The translations under genes were made by a program, and so were the position numbers. Below, in pieces: positions 31,829 through 43,125 of a stretch of 64,000 bases of DNA; within the stretch, counting starts at the first letter, position 1; every line of letters starts with the position of its first letter. The notes below the pieces were generated by a model. That model saw nothing but the letters and a program-made list of their open reading frames with translations, was not told the origin of the DNA and did not search any database. Origin of the DNA: Cryptomeria japonica (taxonomy: Eukaryota > Streptophyta > Pinopsida > Cupressales > Cupressaceae); assembly GCF_030272615.1 (NCBI RefSeq), contig NC_081413.1:332294302-332358301 (forward strand), given 5' to 3'.

Positions 31829-33100
31829 CTATAATTTTCCTTTTATTTCCTCAGTGTCTCCTCTAGGTTGACCTCTGCAATCTCTAGCCAAGTGTCCAAC
31901 TTTGTGACAATGAAAACATGTCATACCAGGATTTCTCTGTGATCTTTGGTTGTTCATTCCAAACCTTATAAAGCAGTTGGCACTTATATGTCCATATCTT
32001 CCACAACATTCACACCATATCCTTGTATTTTAATCCCATGGTACTGCAGAATACTATCGGTTAGGATCTGTGTGAGTTCGGTAGCCTCTAGTATTTGCTC
32101 GGTGTGCAGACCACATATATTTCTTTTGCTTAAACCAACACTTCTCAGTACTATGTCCATATCTATTGCAGTTTTCACAAAATCCTTTGAATTTTGCCTT
32201 CTGATAATTGCTAGCAGACTTTGTCCTACATTGGTTAGATGTGTGACCATATTTATTGCAATTGTGACAATAACCATTAGACCTAGTGACATTCGGTTTC
32301 TTACCTTTTCTGATTTGGCACATATTAGCAGTATGTCCTTGTTTTCCACAGTAGTTGCAAATAGGTTTCTTTCCTTTGATGTTCTTCTTGTTTCCATCTT
32401 GCTTTGATGATTCTCCTCTCTCGGTAGTGTGGATTCCCTTCTCGGTAGAGTCTTTTCCTTTGTAACCGAGTCCTACAACTTTGTTGGGTCTTTTTGTATT
32501 CAGTTGCTCATCCAACATCTTTGATGCTTCATAACTCTTTTTCAGTGTTTCTTTGGATTTCTTCTTTGTTTCAAGTTCATTGATCAACCTTGATACTTCA
32601 AGTGTCAATACTTGATTCTCATCATCTTTTAGATTTCCTTCATGATGTGCATAATCCAATTGATCTGATAGATTTTGTTGAATCCCAGTCAACCTTGTGA
32701 TTTCATCATTCTTTTCAGATACTAATGCTTCAAGCTGTTGTTTTTCTCTTTCTAGATCTCTTACTTTGTTCTTGGTTGTCCTCAATGCATCCAGATTTTC
32801 AGTCATCTGTGTGCTAAAATGTTCATGTCCTCTTTTCATTGCTTTTAGTTGATCAGTCAGTGCTTTGTTCTTTTCCTTCAGTTCTTCAATGATTTCTTCA
32901 GTCTCTTCAGATATATTGTTCTTAGATGATGTTCCAATTTTTTCCACTAACTCTTGAGAGTCCTGTAAATCATCAGATAATCTTCTTCTAACTTTTAGAG
33001 ATTTTTGCATTTGTTTCTGCATGTCAGCAATCACTTGATTAGCATGATCCAATTCATTTTGAAGATTCACAATTCTCTGAGATTGTTTGTAGCCTTCCAT
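31829..33100 (-). pseudogene. Pol-less element ORF1: coiled coil with five CCHC zinc knuckles
   Basis: The start is ATG at 33100 (MEGYKQSQRIVNLQNELDHA), 49 bases after the primer site. Residues 1-210 are a long coiled coil with heptad-like Leu and charged residues (LKEKNKALTDQLKAMKRG, DLEREKQQLEALVSEKNDEI). Then come five knuckles: CNYCGKQGHTANMC, CHNCNKYGHTSNQC, CENCNRYGHSTEKC, CECCGRYGHISANC and CFHCHKVGHLARDC, ending GDTEEIKGKL and TAG at 31829-31831. Two in-frame stops (TAG at about 32054, then TAA) fall between knuckles three and four. Five knuckles are unusual: copia Gag normally has one. An RNA-packaging, Gag-like role is inference from knuckles, coiled coil and position next to the primer site. 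A capsid domain is not evident. Confidence 0.8.
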
Positions 33101-33148
33101 TGATAAGATCTTTCTCTTTAGGCTGTTAAACCCTTTTCCAAGATTGAA

Positions 33149-33160
33149 GCTCTGATACCA
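33149..33160 (-). promoter_or_regulatory. Pol-less element primer binding site
   Basis: The minus strand reads TGGTATCAGAGC, the exact plant initiator tRNA-Met primer site, two bases after the LTR end. Confidence 0.95.
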
Positions 33161-33162
33161 AT

Positions 33163-34331
33163 TGTTAGGCCCAATATGGAAAGCTAATGTACTGAGAGGG
33201 CAGGGGTGAATCAGTACTTCAAATCCTTTCTTCAACAATAACTTTACTGTTATGCATAAACCAAAAACTGTTTTAACATAATATAATGCTAAAACAAATA
33301 TATGATTATCATACATGATTCACTCCATAACACATATATTTTGGTTACGCAGAAACTCTTGGTTAGAGAGAAAAACTGCGGTGGGGATGGCACCCACAAC
33401 TTCACTACTGCAATAATAAAGGTTGCTCAGTTAGAGCTACATGTTCAGCTATTTCTGATAGCTTACCCCATTAGAAGTATCAAGATCGTTAGATCTACCT
33501 TTCTAAAGGATTTTACAACACTTATTCTAAATGTTGCACCTGGTTAAAGGCTTTATAATTTATAGACTTTGTTAGAGTCTTTTACCCTATTAAAGGTTTC
33601 TCTTACAACTTAAAATATTACAATAAAATCTTTACAAATATCTGCAACTTCACATCTGAAATGTTATAGCAGATTCTATGTGCTCAAAATGAGATTACCT
33701 TGCTTATAGCATACCTCGGTAATCCATAAAGTAACTCGGTAAACCCTTCTGTTTACTCTATTCCTTGACTATTCTCTGAAATCCCTCTCGGTGACCTCTG
33801 TGTCTCTGAACACTCACAATACTCAGTGCTTCCTTATCTATCACACATGTCTTGCTTCATATATCCCTTTATCTAATCCCAATTCATGTTGTATAAATAG
33901 ATCTCTTATGTCGGTGATCTGGTTCATTGCTTTGATCTTACAAACATGATGTATCGAATGAATAACCATACAAGATATTTCATTGGATAGATGACCTCAA
34001 GATCATACAAAATCTTTAAGTGCAATTTCCAATGTGATAACGGTTCTTTGTTCCTTGATCTTGTAACACGTTTCCCATGTGTGTCTAGGTTCAATGAATC
34101 TGGTAACACATTTCACTCGGTGTGGTTAACTCGATATATCATTTTTGCTGCTTGGTAGACACATTAGTGATACTCGGTAGACAACTCGGTGTATACTAGG
34201 CTCTGTGACTACTTTCTTCTATAACCGACTGCTCTGTGCTTACCGACTAAATATTTTGATAGTAATAACCGACTAGAGTATATAGAATGACTTTGGACAT
34301 AAAACTAATGGTAACTTAGTAAGTAGTAACA
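33163..34331 (-). repeat. Pol-less element, 5' LTR (right)
   Basis: Nearly identical to 26424-27593. A TATTTATA promoter candidate on the minus strand (near 33894) is conserved in both copies. Confidence 0.93.
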
Positions 34332-34336
34332 TTCTT
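34332..34336. repeat. Target site duplication, right copy (TTCTT)
   Basis: Exact repeat of 26419-26423. The LINE ORF1 frame resumes here. Confidence 0.95.
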
Positions 34337-35599
34337 TTCATTCGCTTTCTCTTGTGAAGAATATTTATCTAATGTTTTATGTGAAGGACCTTGGGTGATA
34401 GGGAAGTCATCTTTGGCTTTGAAGAGATGGTCCCCTAATCTTGATCTGAATGATGCTATCTTTTCTTTTACTCCTGTTTGGGTCAGGCTACCAAGCTACC
34501 CACTAGAATACTAGTACAAAGATATGTTTAGGGGAATAGCTAGTTCTTCTGGCGAGCTTATGTTGATAGATCCTATGGCAGTGCTAGCTAGAAAGAATGG
34601 TTTTTGCTAGCATCTATGTTATTGTTAGCCATGACACAGATCTTCTCTCCATTGTGGAGATTATTTCTAAGTTGGGCAAATGGGTTAAGACGTCAAAATT
34701 TGAAACTATGCCCTTTGTCTATTTTCTTTGTAAGAAATGTGGGCACTGGGTGAAAAAGTGTCCCTTGCAGACAAATAAGGAAAGTGCCCAGAAAAATGCA
34801 ACTAAGAAGAAGGTTTGAAGGGAGAATAAAGTGAACATGAATCAGAAAGAAGGAAAAGAGGGTGAACGTAATTTTGAGAAAAAACCCTGGTTATGAGGAG
34901 ATCCCAAATGCTCAACAAGTGGGTGAGAGGGATACCCCCACCCAAAGCTGAATCCAGTAGGGGAAGAGACGGTTGAGGAAGAGAATCAAGTTTGTACCCC
35001 TGGCAAGGAGTCTGATCTGGAGCAGGAGAAGACCCGAAATGCAGAAGATCGAAAGGAACCTCAAAAGCCATTACTGGAATTGAACCCAGATCAGCATTTG
35101 GAGGAAGGAGAAATATCAGAGGGAAAGATTGGTAGTGGGGATGGTGATTCTATTTCCCCAACCAAGATAAACAAAAAGGAAAAGGATTTGTCGATGGAGG
35201 TGATGCCCAGTTGGGTAATGGTTTGGCTAACAGTTCAGCTAGGATGTCTGGAACTCAGAAGTCTTTAGATTTTGTTAAATCCACTTTCCCAGTTGATGAT
35301 CCTTTTCCTCTTTCCTTGGCCACACTGAATACAGTTTGTTCTGAGGAACATGAGAAAGATTGCTCTCTAAAGGATAGAAAGGAGAGCTAGAAGTTTGAAG
35401 AGAATGTTTTGGAGGGAGAGGGCTCCTTCACGCTAGTTGGAAAAAAGAAAGTAAGAAAAGGCACTCATGAGGTCGGTGTTACTCCAAAATCCCAAACAGG
35501 TAGAAGATCTTCCAAATGGTATAGAGAGTAGGGGTGTCATCAGAATATAATGGATGGTAGGCAAAAAACCATCTTGGATGTTTGTTCCCCAAGTAAGAA
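34337..35599 (+). pseudogene. LINE ORF1, second part (DUF4283 end, zinc knuckle, tail)
   Basis: It begins with FSCEEYLSNVLCEGPWVIGK and FTPVWVRLPSYPLEY, the core DUF4283 signature (EGPW ... W..L). After a frameshift, 34597-34818 gives VYFLCKKCGHWVKKCPLQ, a zinc knuckle missing three residues between the second Cys and the His compared with CX2CX4HX4C. The remaining 750 bases encode a charged tail in pieces (GEREGERNFEKKP, EEGEISEGKIGSGDG, SFTLVGKKKVRKG), as is usual for this ORF. Stops and shifts show that it is dead. The product binds LINE RNA in intact elements. Confidence 0.8.
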
Positions 35600-36340
35600 A
35601 TGAAAATTATCTCTTGGAATATAAGGGGGCTTAATGGCTCCCATAAGTAGGATATTCTCCAGAATCTAGTTAGAGATCATAAACCAGATATTGTTTTGAT
35701 CAAGAGACTAAAATGTCTAAGGAGAAGGTGGAAAATTTCAAGTTGTTCAAAAATTGTGGGTTGTAGGTAGTAGCTCTGAGGGTGCTTCAAGTGGGACTAC
35801 AATTTGTTGAAACTCTAACCATATCAAGGGTGTGCCTCTTGATGCAAAGGCAAATATTGTCTCTGTCAGGTTTCATCATATTAGGGATGACTTCTCTTGG
35901 GTCTTATCTAATATCTATGCTCCACATGCGAAAGCTACTAGAAGTAAATTTTGGAAAAGGCTAGATTCTTGCCATTTGAAATTTTTGGATGATAGTTCAA
36001 TTATCATGGGAGATTTTAATATGCCTCTTCAAGAAACAGAAAAATTTAGAGGATCTCAAGTAGAGATGGAGATCAGACTGGATCTTATGGAATTCATCAG
36101 CAACCAAGCACTGCATGATGTTGATCTTCAAGGTGCAAGCTATACTTGGACTATTAGGAGGGTTGAAAATGAGCCGATACAAGTTCACCTTGATTGGGCC
36201 CTTATTAAAAATGATTGGATGGTTAAGTTTTTTTGTTCCCTTACGGTTCAACCCAGGATTGGCACAAATTATTTTCCCATTACTTTTGTTGCTGATGCAG
36301 TTTGCGAGAAAGCGAAACTTTCCTTTTAGGTTTGAAAACA
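35600..36340 (+). pseudogene. LINE ORF2 endonuclease
   Basis: ATG at 35600 begins MKIISWNIRGLNGSHK, the standard first motif of AP-like LINE endonucleases. Later come FHHIRDDFSWVLSNIYAPH, IIMGDFNMPLQETEKF (GDFN catalytic motif), SYTWTIRR and VHLDWALIKNDWM, where SRLDR is usual. The expected SDHXP motif is degraded near 36260 (GTNYFPIT). At least one frameshift and several stops lie between 35640 and 35830. The intact enzyme nicks target DNA for target-primed reverse transcription. Confidence 0.85.
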
Positions 36341-38530
36341 TGTGTTTGTCTCACCTAAAGCTTGAGGACTATATTAAGAACTAGTGGAATATCTTTGTGG
36401 ATGGATCTATGATGTTCAAGGTTACTAAAAAATTAAGATTTGTCAAAAATTGTGTTAAGCACTAGAATAAAGAGGTGTTCGGAGATTTTTTTGCTTTGAA
36501 GACTACTATGCAACTCAAGCTTAAAGAGATCCAAGATAAGATTCAAATGGAGTGGTATAGATTTGTTTCTCTAGCCATGGAAAATGAGATTTTAGTTAAA
36601 TATTATGATATTATTGCCAAGGAGGAAGAATTTTTGAAGAAAAGATCGAGATCGCTCTGTATTTTTGTAGCTAACAAAATACTAGGTTTTTTCACATGAC
36701 AGCTCTAGAACATAAAGTTGCTAATAGGATTTCTCACATTTCCATAGATGATGCGGTTCTAGATAAGCAAGAAGACATTCAAGGGGAAGCTATCCATTTC
36801 TTCTCCTCCCTTCTTTCAGATAATCCCAACTTGAATGTTGAATCTCAAGATAATTAGTTAGAGGCTATCCCTACTATTTTGTGAGAAGATCAGAATAGAT
36901 TCATGACTGCCATCCCTTCTAAGGAGGAGATTAAAAGAGTCATTTTTTTCTTTTGAAGGTAAAAAAGCTTCGGGACTTGACAGTTTCCCCATGTCATTTA
37001 TTTTTAGAATTTTTGGCATTTTGTGGATCTGGATGTTGCTAATGTAGTCAAATAATTCTTTGGAGCTACGAATTTATTGAAAGAGATAATTCTACTTTTA
37101 TATTTTTGATTACTAAATCTTTTAGAGTTGCTTCAATGGATTTCTTTCTACCTATCATCCTTTGCAATTTCTTTTATAAGATTATCTTGAAATTTTTAAC
37201 CTTCAAATTTTTGGTCCTTTTGCCTTCAGTTATATCCCCTCAATAGAGACAGATCCTTGATTTTATTATCAAAGTGCATGAGAATATTCACTCTCTGGAG
37301 GTCTCTAGTAAGCAGGGATTCCTTATGAAATTGGACTTATCCAAAGCCTATGATTAGGTGGACTAGTTTTTTTATTCAAAATCCTAAGGGCTTTTGGATT
37401 TGGAAATAGAGTTCTTCAACTCATCTAGTAGCTGATATCTACTCCTTCTCTTGTTGTTATTGTTAACGGATCCTTGTTTCATTTTTTCAAGTCATCCAAA
37501 GGCCTCAGACAGGGTGACCCCATCTTTCCTATTCTCTTGACCATCATGGTTGAAATTTTGGGGAGATATATGCAGAAGTTGATTTCTGAGGGGAGTGTCT
37601 AGGGTTTGAATCCTTCATCCTCAAATTTGGTGTGCTCTCATCAACAATTTGTTGATGATACTATTATGATGGGTAGGTCTTCTATCAGGGAAGCTAGAAT
37701 GTTGAAGAACACTTTGAATCTCTATGGTCAGGCCTCGGGTCAGCTAATCAACTGGAGAAAAAGTTCTCATTTTTCATTTATACTCCTAAGGAGAGACAAA
37801 GAAGGATCGCTAACATCCTTGGTTGTGAGATTAGTTCACTCCCCTTCACTTATCTTGGTCTTCCCCTTTTTTCAAAACCATCGAAATCCTTTTGGAACTC
37901 TTTAATTGATAGGTTTAATAAGAAACTTGTTGGATGGAAAGGGTCTTTGCTTAGTCAGGTGGGTAAGATTCAACTTTTGAAGTCTTCTCTTCAAAATTTT
38001 CCAATCTATGCTTTAATTTTGTTCAAGATTCCTTCAAAATTTGTGAAGATCATTGAGAGACTTCAGAAACATTTTCTTTGGTTGGTATTTGAGGAGAGGA
38101 AGCACATTTTGTTTCTTGCTTGGGAGAATGTTTGCAAACCCAAAACATTGGGGGTTTTGGCATCAAAAGTATTAAGATCTTTAACAAGGCCCTTTTGGCC
38201 AAGCAGATTTGGAGAATCTATGAAGAGAAAAGGGAATGTAACTCTATCTAGAGAAGCAAGTATTTCTACAGTGTCTCTTTATTGGAGGAAGTTTTTAATT
38301 CCTCTTCTCTTCCTTCTGATTCACAGCTTTGGAATAATGTGCTAAAGGCTAGAAATTTGGTTGCTTTAGGTGTGGGTTGAAAGGTTGGGGATGGAAGGAA
38401 AGTTTGGTTTCGAGAAGATATTTGGCTCTTTCATGAACCAGTATGAAGTTTTTCTTCCTTCTCCCCTTTCATGGAGGAATGCAAAGCCATTTTTGGATCA
38501 TTTGTGGTGTATTACTAGCAAGATAATCAT
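36341..38530 (+). pseudogene. LINE ORF2 reverse transcriptase
   Basis: RT motifs in shifting frames: FFEGKKASGLDSFPMSFI near 36950, LMKLDLSKAYD at 37325-37356 followed by stops where Gln or Arg and Trp are expected (YD-stop-VD-stop), GLRQGDPIFPILLTIMVEI near 37502-37558 and the catalytic QFVDDTIMMG at about 37645. Downstream pieces SQVGKIQLLKSSLQNFPIY (37960) and LFLAWENVCKPKTLGVL (38110) are the thumb and linker. Aspartates of motifs A and C are present, but the frame is broken many times. Confidence 0.85.
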
Positions 38531-39260
38531 TGGGTTAATTTGACTATGCTGAGCAAAGCTCTTCTTCCTACTCAGATTTCTCTCAACTCTCAGAAGCTCA
38601 ATCCTGATTTTAAGGACCTTTTGATTTGGCATGGCACTTCCTCTAGTTGTTATTCGGTGGCTACAGCTGTCTCTTTTCTAACTTCTTCCTCTTTACCCCC
38701 TCCTTTTTGGGTGAGAGCTTCGGTGAAAGATCTTATACCTAAATTCAATATATTATTTTGGCTCCTTCTTTAGAACAAGGTTCTTACTATAGATAATCTA
38801 TGTCATAGAGGATTCATGATCCCCAATAGGCATTATCTGTGTATGCATGCAGAGGAATCTGTCTCACATATTTCTCTCCATTGTTCCTTTACTCAAGAGA
38901 TCTGGAGCAGAATTCTATAGAAATGGAACCTTTGTTGGGTGTTCCCTAAGACGATCCAAGACCTCTTCTTACAATGGAATATTCCTTCTCCCAATTAATT
39001 TATCAAGGTCCTTCTGGTCTTTTATCTTTCCTCATCTCATATGGGGGGTCTAGAAGGAGAGAAATCACAAAGTCTTTATGGATATTGTCCTCCCTTATGT
39101 TGTGGTTTCAGAGAAAATTGCAAGGCCATTGGGGAGAACATTAATCTTTTGGGTGGTGAGCTCAGCAAAAAAACCTAGTATCCCTTGTAAGGAATATGAT
39201 CTTAGAGTTGCCAAGGAGTGGTAGCTATAATTTGATATATCTAAATTCAGGGGTCAGATT
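38531..39260 (+). pseudogene. LINE ORF2 zf-RVT-like region
   Basis: DLLIWHGTSSSCYSVATAVSF followed by FWVRASVKDLIPKFNILFWLLL, then NRHYLCMHAEESVSHIFLHCSF-like text in a shifted frame, matches the reverse-transcriptase-associated zinc-binding region found in plant L1 elements. It links RT and RNase H. Frameshifts break it. Confidence 0.7.
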
Positions 39261-39794
39261 TTGAAGTCAGGAGAATGGTTGGTGTGGCATTACCCTCCTA
39301 GTGGATGGGTGAAGATTAACTTTGATGGGGTAGCTAAGGGAAACCCACGGTCGACTGGGTGTGGGGGAGTGATTAGAGATGAGAATGGAAGATGTCTTGC
39401 AATGATGATGCTCCCCGTGGGTAGCTATACCAACCACCTTGCAAAAGCCATGGGCGCCTATCAAATGTTGGACACTGCTAGGTATCTTAATTGCAAAATG
39501 ATTTGGATGGAAGGTGATTCTAATAACATTATTAAATGTCTAAAAGGAGAGAATAGAACTTCATGGACTATTAAGAATCTTATTAAGTCATCAATTAAGA
39601 TAATTCAAACCTTTGAAAATCGCTTAATCTCTCATGCCTATCAAGAAGTTAATATTGTTGTTGATTGCCTTGCTAATTTGGGTGTGAAGTATAACTCTAG
39701 AAGAATATGGTACGAGGAAGACACCCTAGCAGAAGATGTTAAAGCCCTTATATCATATTGTGGGTGCAAAACAATGGCTATTACACACAGCTAG
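39261..39794 (+). pseudogene. LINE C-terminal RNase H
   Basis: One open frame of 177 codons: WVKINFDGVAKGNPRSTGCG (catalytic Asp), IRDENGRCLAMM, KAMGAYQMLDTARYLN where the catalytic Glu of AEA is replaced by Lys (AAA at 39444-39446), IWMEGDSNNIIKCLKG (Asp present) and HAYQEVNIVVDCLAN. It is the RVT_3 RNase H of plant L1 elements. The fold is preserved without stops, but the Glu to Lys change should abolish activity. Confidence 0.88.
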
Positions 39795-39800
39795 GTACTT

Positions 39801-41254
39801 AGACTAGAGACACAAGTTTTCTTTGAGCAGCTATCTGAATTCCATTCTTCTAACTCATTTATTTATCAATCCAAGGACATGTAACTTGAAATGGGACTGG
39901 AAGGTATATGAACTAAGAACACATAGGAACAAATCTATCCTATTTTTAGACAATTGAAATTAATTGAATAATTGTTTACAGAAAAGGAAATTGCTTGAAA
40001 TAATGACTTTAAATATAAGATTAATTTCTGCTAACAAAATACCAATTCTTCAACTTGTACAAAAATAACTATTCTGCCCTATTGTGGCTGCAGGAACAGT
40101 CATAGAGTTATAGATTGTGGTTGCAGGAACAGACAATGAGCAAGTGAATGAAATAGAACTAAGAAAATTAAAGAACAAAGTGCATAAAATACAACCATAC
40201 AGAATTCTCACCAAGTGGGCCCCCTTGGATGAGTCTCCTAGAATAAGAACTATAACAGAAATTAACTGATTAAGCCCACAACCATATCAGAAATGCCATA
40301 TTAACTTGTAATGTAGATACTCTTTTTTATTTAGAAATCAACTCAACATCATAACATTACTTAATACAAAATCAGGAACTAACTAACAGAGGAATGTGCA
40401 AAGGGTTTATAACTTTCATCCTTAACAACAATCCAAAATATTCAGTCCACTTCCTACTATCTAGGTGGAAGCTTTATTTAAAACTCATAAAATCTAGGAA
40501 AGCTAAGATAATCAAGACTCTTGTCCTTCTTTAAACATTTGTATATTTTCCCTATATCCTCTCTAACATCTCTCATGACAACTAACTATCTTTATTAACA
40601 AATCAGGATTGGTCTCCAAACTCCTTATTAAGCAGGGACAATAGTGACCAAGTCTTCAACAGATTTTTGAACTCTTCCTGCCTTGTTGTCCATCATTTGT
40701 CCACGTTATATGAATGAGACCCTATTCCTTCATAAATATCATTCCATGCAACTGCCATGCAAATGTTAGAGAAAACATTCTACCCACACATCATGATCAT
40801 TTATTTTGAACATATTCATTAGTCACACATAAAAATAATAAATACTTATAATTGCATTTATAAGGTTCATGGTTCTGTCAAAATGAAGGTTTCAGCTATA
40901 GGTAATAAGACTTATCAAAACAAGCATATAAGGTGATTAAAGTGTGTTTATGAAGTCCATCAACAAATACAAAAACCCTTAAATATGGAAAACTTATCTA
41001 TGAAAGAACCATAAAACTATGACTCATCACATATGACCAAACACATGGTAAAATTGGCAATTTTATTTATTGATTATGTGATCATTATTGAGGATGGCAA
41101 ATGTTAGAAAGCCTTTGATATCATTGATATCATTTATACTCCACGTGCTTTTTTGGGTTGTTCCTGGCTTTATTGGGCTTGTTGTCTCTTTAGAGTGTTG
41201 CCTGGTTTTCCACCGCTTTTGGGCTAAATTTCCTCTGTTTGGCAATACGGGTGG
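39801..41254. other. No gene seen
   Basis: AT-rich sequence with only short chance ORFs. No repeat relation to other parts of the window was noticed, and no clear LINE tail. Confidence 0.4.
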
Positions 41255-43125
41255 GAATAGACATAGGGTGGAACCTACAAACTATGAGAGTTGTAAAAAC
41301 AATGCGATCATCTGGTATCAGTTGTAGCAAGGAGGGGTGATGCCTTACTTGGAGAGGCTTCATTGGAATGATCAAAGAGTTACTAAGATTTTTGTGAAGG
41401 AGTGGAAAAATGGGAAGCTTAACTTATTTGGTAAGGCAGTTGTGATGGATGAGAGCCTCATTGAAGAGGTTACCAACCTTTCCATGGAGGGCAATAAGTT
41501 TTACAGGGATAGAAAGCTATTAGATGGGGCCATTAATAATTCCCCAAGATGGCTAAGGATAAGGAAAATTTGGTGAAGGTTAACAAGTCTAACTTCGAGC
41601 CAAAGAAGACAAAGCCCATTTGGAGGGAACTCCTTAAAGTGCTTATGGAATTCTTCACTCTGGATGACAAGTTTACGAAGATTTATGGGTACCACTTTGT
41701 TCTGTTCAATCATTTCAGACATAAGGTGAAGATATCCTTTCCCTTTTACATTCTCTCTTCTTTGAATGCCAACATTAATGAATATAGAGAGAATCCCCAA
41801 AATAACCTTATTCTGCATCAAGGGTTAATTTTGCTTATTTATGAACATTTCAAGGCTAGGGTTTCTGAAAGCCCTAATAGGGATCTCTCGATCTCTAATA
41901 ATGATGGGGAAGAAAGTGGTAGCTCTGAGGGTGAGGGTTGGTACACTGAGGATGAGGAGGAAAAGGCCTTTCCCCCCCTCCCAAGAAACCTAAAAGGGTG
42001 CAGAAGAATTTGTATGTTGGGACCAGCAAGGGCAAGGGTTCTCCTTCAGCGGGGGGAGCTAAGTTTGTGAAGAAAGTCAAGGGGAAAGGGAAAGGTTTTG
42101 CCTTTGTTATCTGTGATAGTTCCCAAGAGGATGATGTTCCTATTTCCCCCCCTAATTCTAAGGACTCTCTTTCTCCTCATGACAAGGAGGGGAACTCTCT
42201 AACGTCTATGAATTTGAGCTTTTAGCATTTTCAACCCAAGCCGAAGATTGCTTTGGGGGTTTTGGAGACAGCCAAAAATAGCTCTGTGTATTTATTTAGA
42301 CTCTTCAAATGGGATTTTCATGAGATTAAAAGCCTCAACCTCAAACAAAAACCCCTTTCTTCTAAAATTGAAGATTTACTTGCTAGGGAGAATGTGGGGG
42401 AGAAATTGCAAGTTAACTACTGAGCCCTTGCTTTCTGGTGGTGTGAAGGAGAAGCCTTGAGGGACCTCTGTTTGTGCCCTTTGGAATGATAATGATAAGA
42501 AAAAGATGGCAGATTGCTTAACCAATAATGTGGAAGCAATTGAAAAGATGAAGGATAGGTATGACAATAATTTTGGGAAAGAAGAACGGAGGATCAATAA
42601 ATGTGAGGCCACCTTGCGCAAAATTATGGAGCATAGCCACAAAATTGTTAAAACCTCAGTTAAAAATATGAATACTCTAGTGGCTAAGCTTGAAAAACTT
42701 CACTAGGATAGGGTTTTTTTTAGCCTGGACCAGGACAAGGATTTGGGTACTAAGGAGACCTCAGGTCCAAGTAAGAGAACGAGGGCTGGTACGAAGAAGA
42801 AGACCACTAAATTGCCTCAAGACATCCTAGAGTTGAAGGAAGTAACCTAGAAGATGAATCGAGTTGATGTTGAAGCTGTTGAAACTTTAGAGAACCTGGG
42901 TTAGTGTTGTTTCTTCTACTGGTGCTATTGTGTCTTTCTATTGGCACTTAGTTGGCTTTTTGTTGGTGTCAGACTGGAGTTCTCTTTGTGTGTCTTGTTT
43001 TTTGTCATCTTTGTTGTCTTTTTGGTATGTTCTATTTTGTTGGACTTTATTGATATATCTTATGTCATCTTCATGTAAAGGGTTTCGGGTCCCTTCAAAC
43101 TTGTTTTTTCCTTAATCAAAAACTT
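41255..43125 (+). pseudogene. Unrecognised ORF family, copy 2
   Basis: Same family as 22496-24260, with its 5' part kept. Blocks: PYLERLHWNDQRVTKIFVKE (41339 on), LSMEGNKFYRDRKLLDGA, then in another frame EFFTLDDKFTKIYGYHFVLF and LHQGLILLIYEHFKARVSES (41549-42070), an acidic linker (NDGEESGSSEGEGWYTEDEE), KWDFHEIKSLNLKQKP and CEATLRKIMEHSHKIVKTSV (42506-42706). The end is near LEKLH and further KRTRAGTKKKTTK text. At least three frameshifts. The 3' tail GTAAAGGGTTTCGGGTCCCT (43076-43095) is as in copy 1. No known domain is recognised. The central block is hydrophobic and aromatic-rich, the C-terminal block a likely coiled coil. Confidence 0.6.

Larger units (their letters stand above)
26424..34331 (-). 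mobile_element. Pol-less (non-autonomous) LTR retrotransposon with five-zinc-knuckle ORF
   Basis: A complete 7.9-kb element on the minus strand with 1.17-kb LTRs (26424-27593 and 33163-34331), TG...CA ends, a perfect initiator tRNA-Met primer site and a polypurine tract, flanked by TTCTT. The inner 5.6 kb has no protease, integrase, RT or RNase H motif in any frame I read. Instead it holds a coiled-coil protein with five CCHC knuckles (31829-33100) and a second long ORF (27873-31243). Primer type, polypurine doubling and LTR motifs resemble the two copia elements here. I infer mobilisation by copia enzymes. LTRs differ by only a few percent by eye. Confidence 0.88.
25930..39800 (+). mobile_element. 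L1-type LINE, degenerate, split by an LTR element
   Basis: Plus-strand non-LTR retrotransposon: ORF1 (DUF4283 and zinc knuckle), then endonuclease, RT, a zf-RVT-like region and a C-terminal RNase H. The LTR element at 26424-34331 interrupts ORF1. Removing it and one TTCTT copy restores the DUF4283 frame across the junction (LKGFFSFAFSCEEY). Many stops and frameshifts follow. I could not fix the exact ends: no clear poly(A) tail or flanking duplication was seen after the RNase H. The RNase H at the end is known for one branch of plant L1 elements. Confidence 0.85.

Noticed and set aside
26424-34331. Reading the pol-less element as a normal copia with pol lost by decay
   Set aside because: No integrase, RT or protease fragments remain in any frame, while two long ORFs fill the space. 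Decay would leave traces, as in the neighbours.
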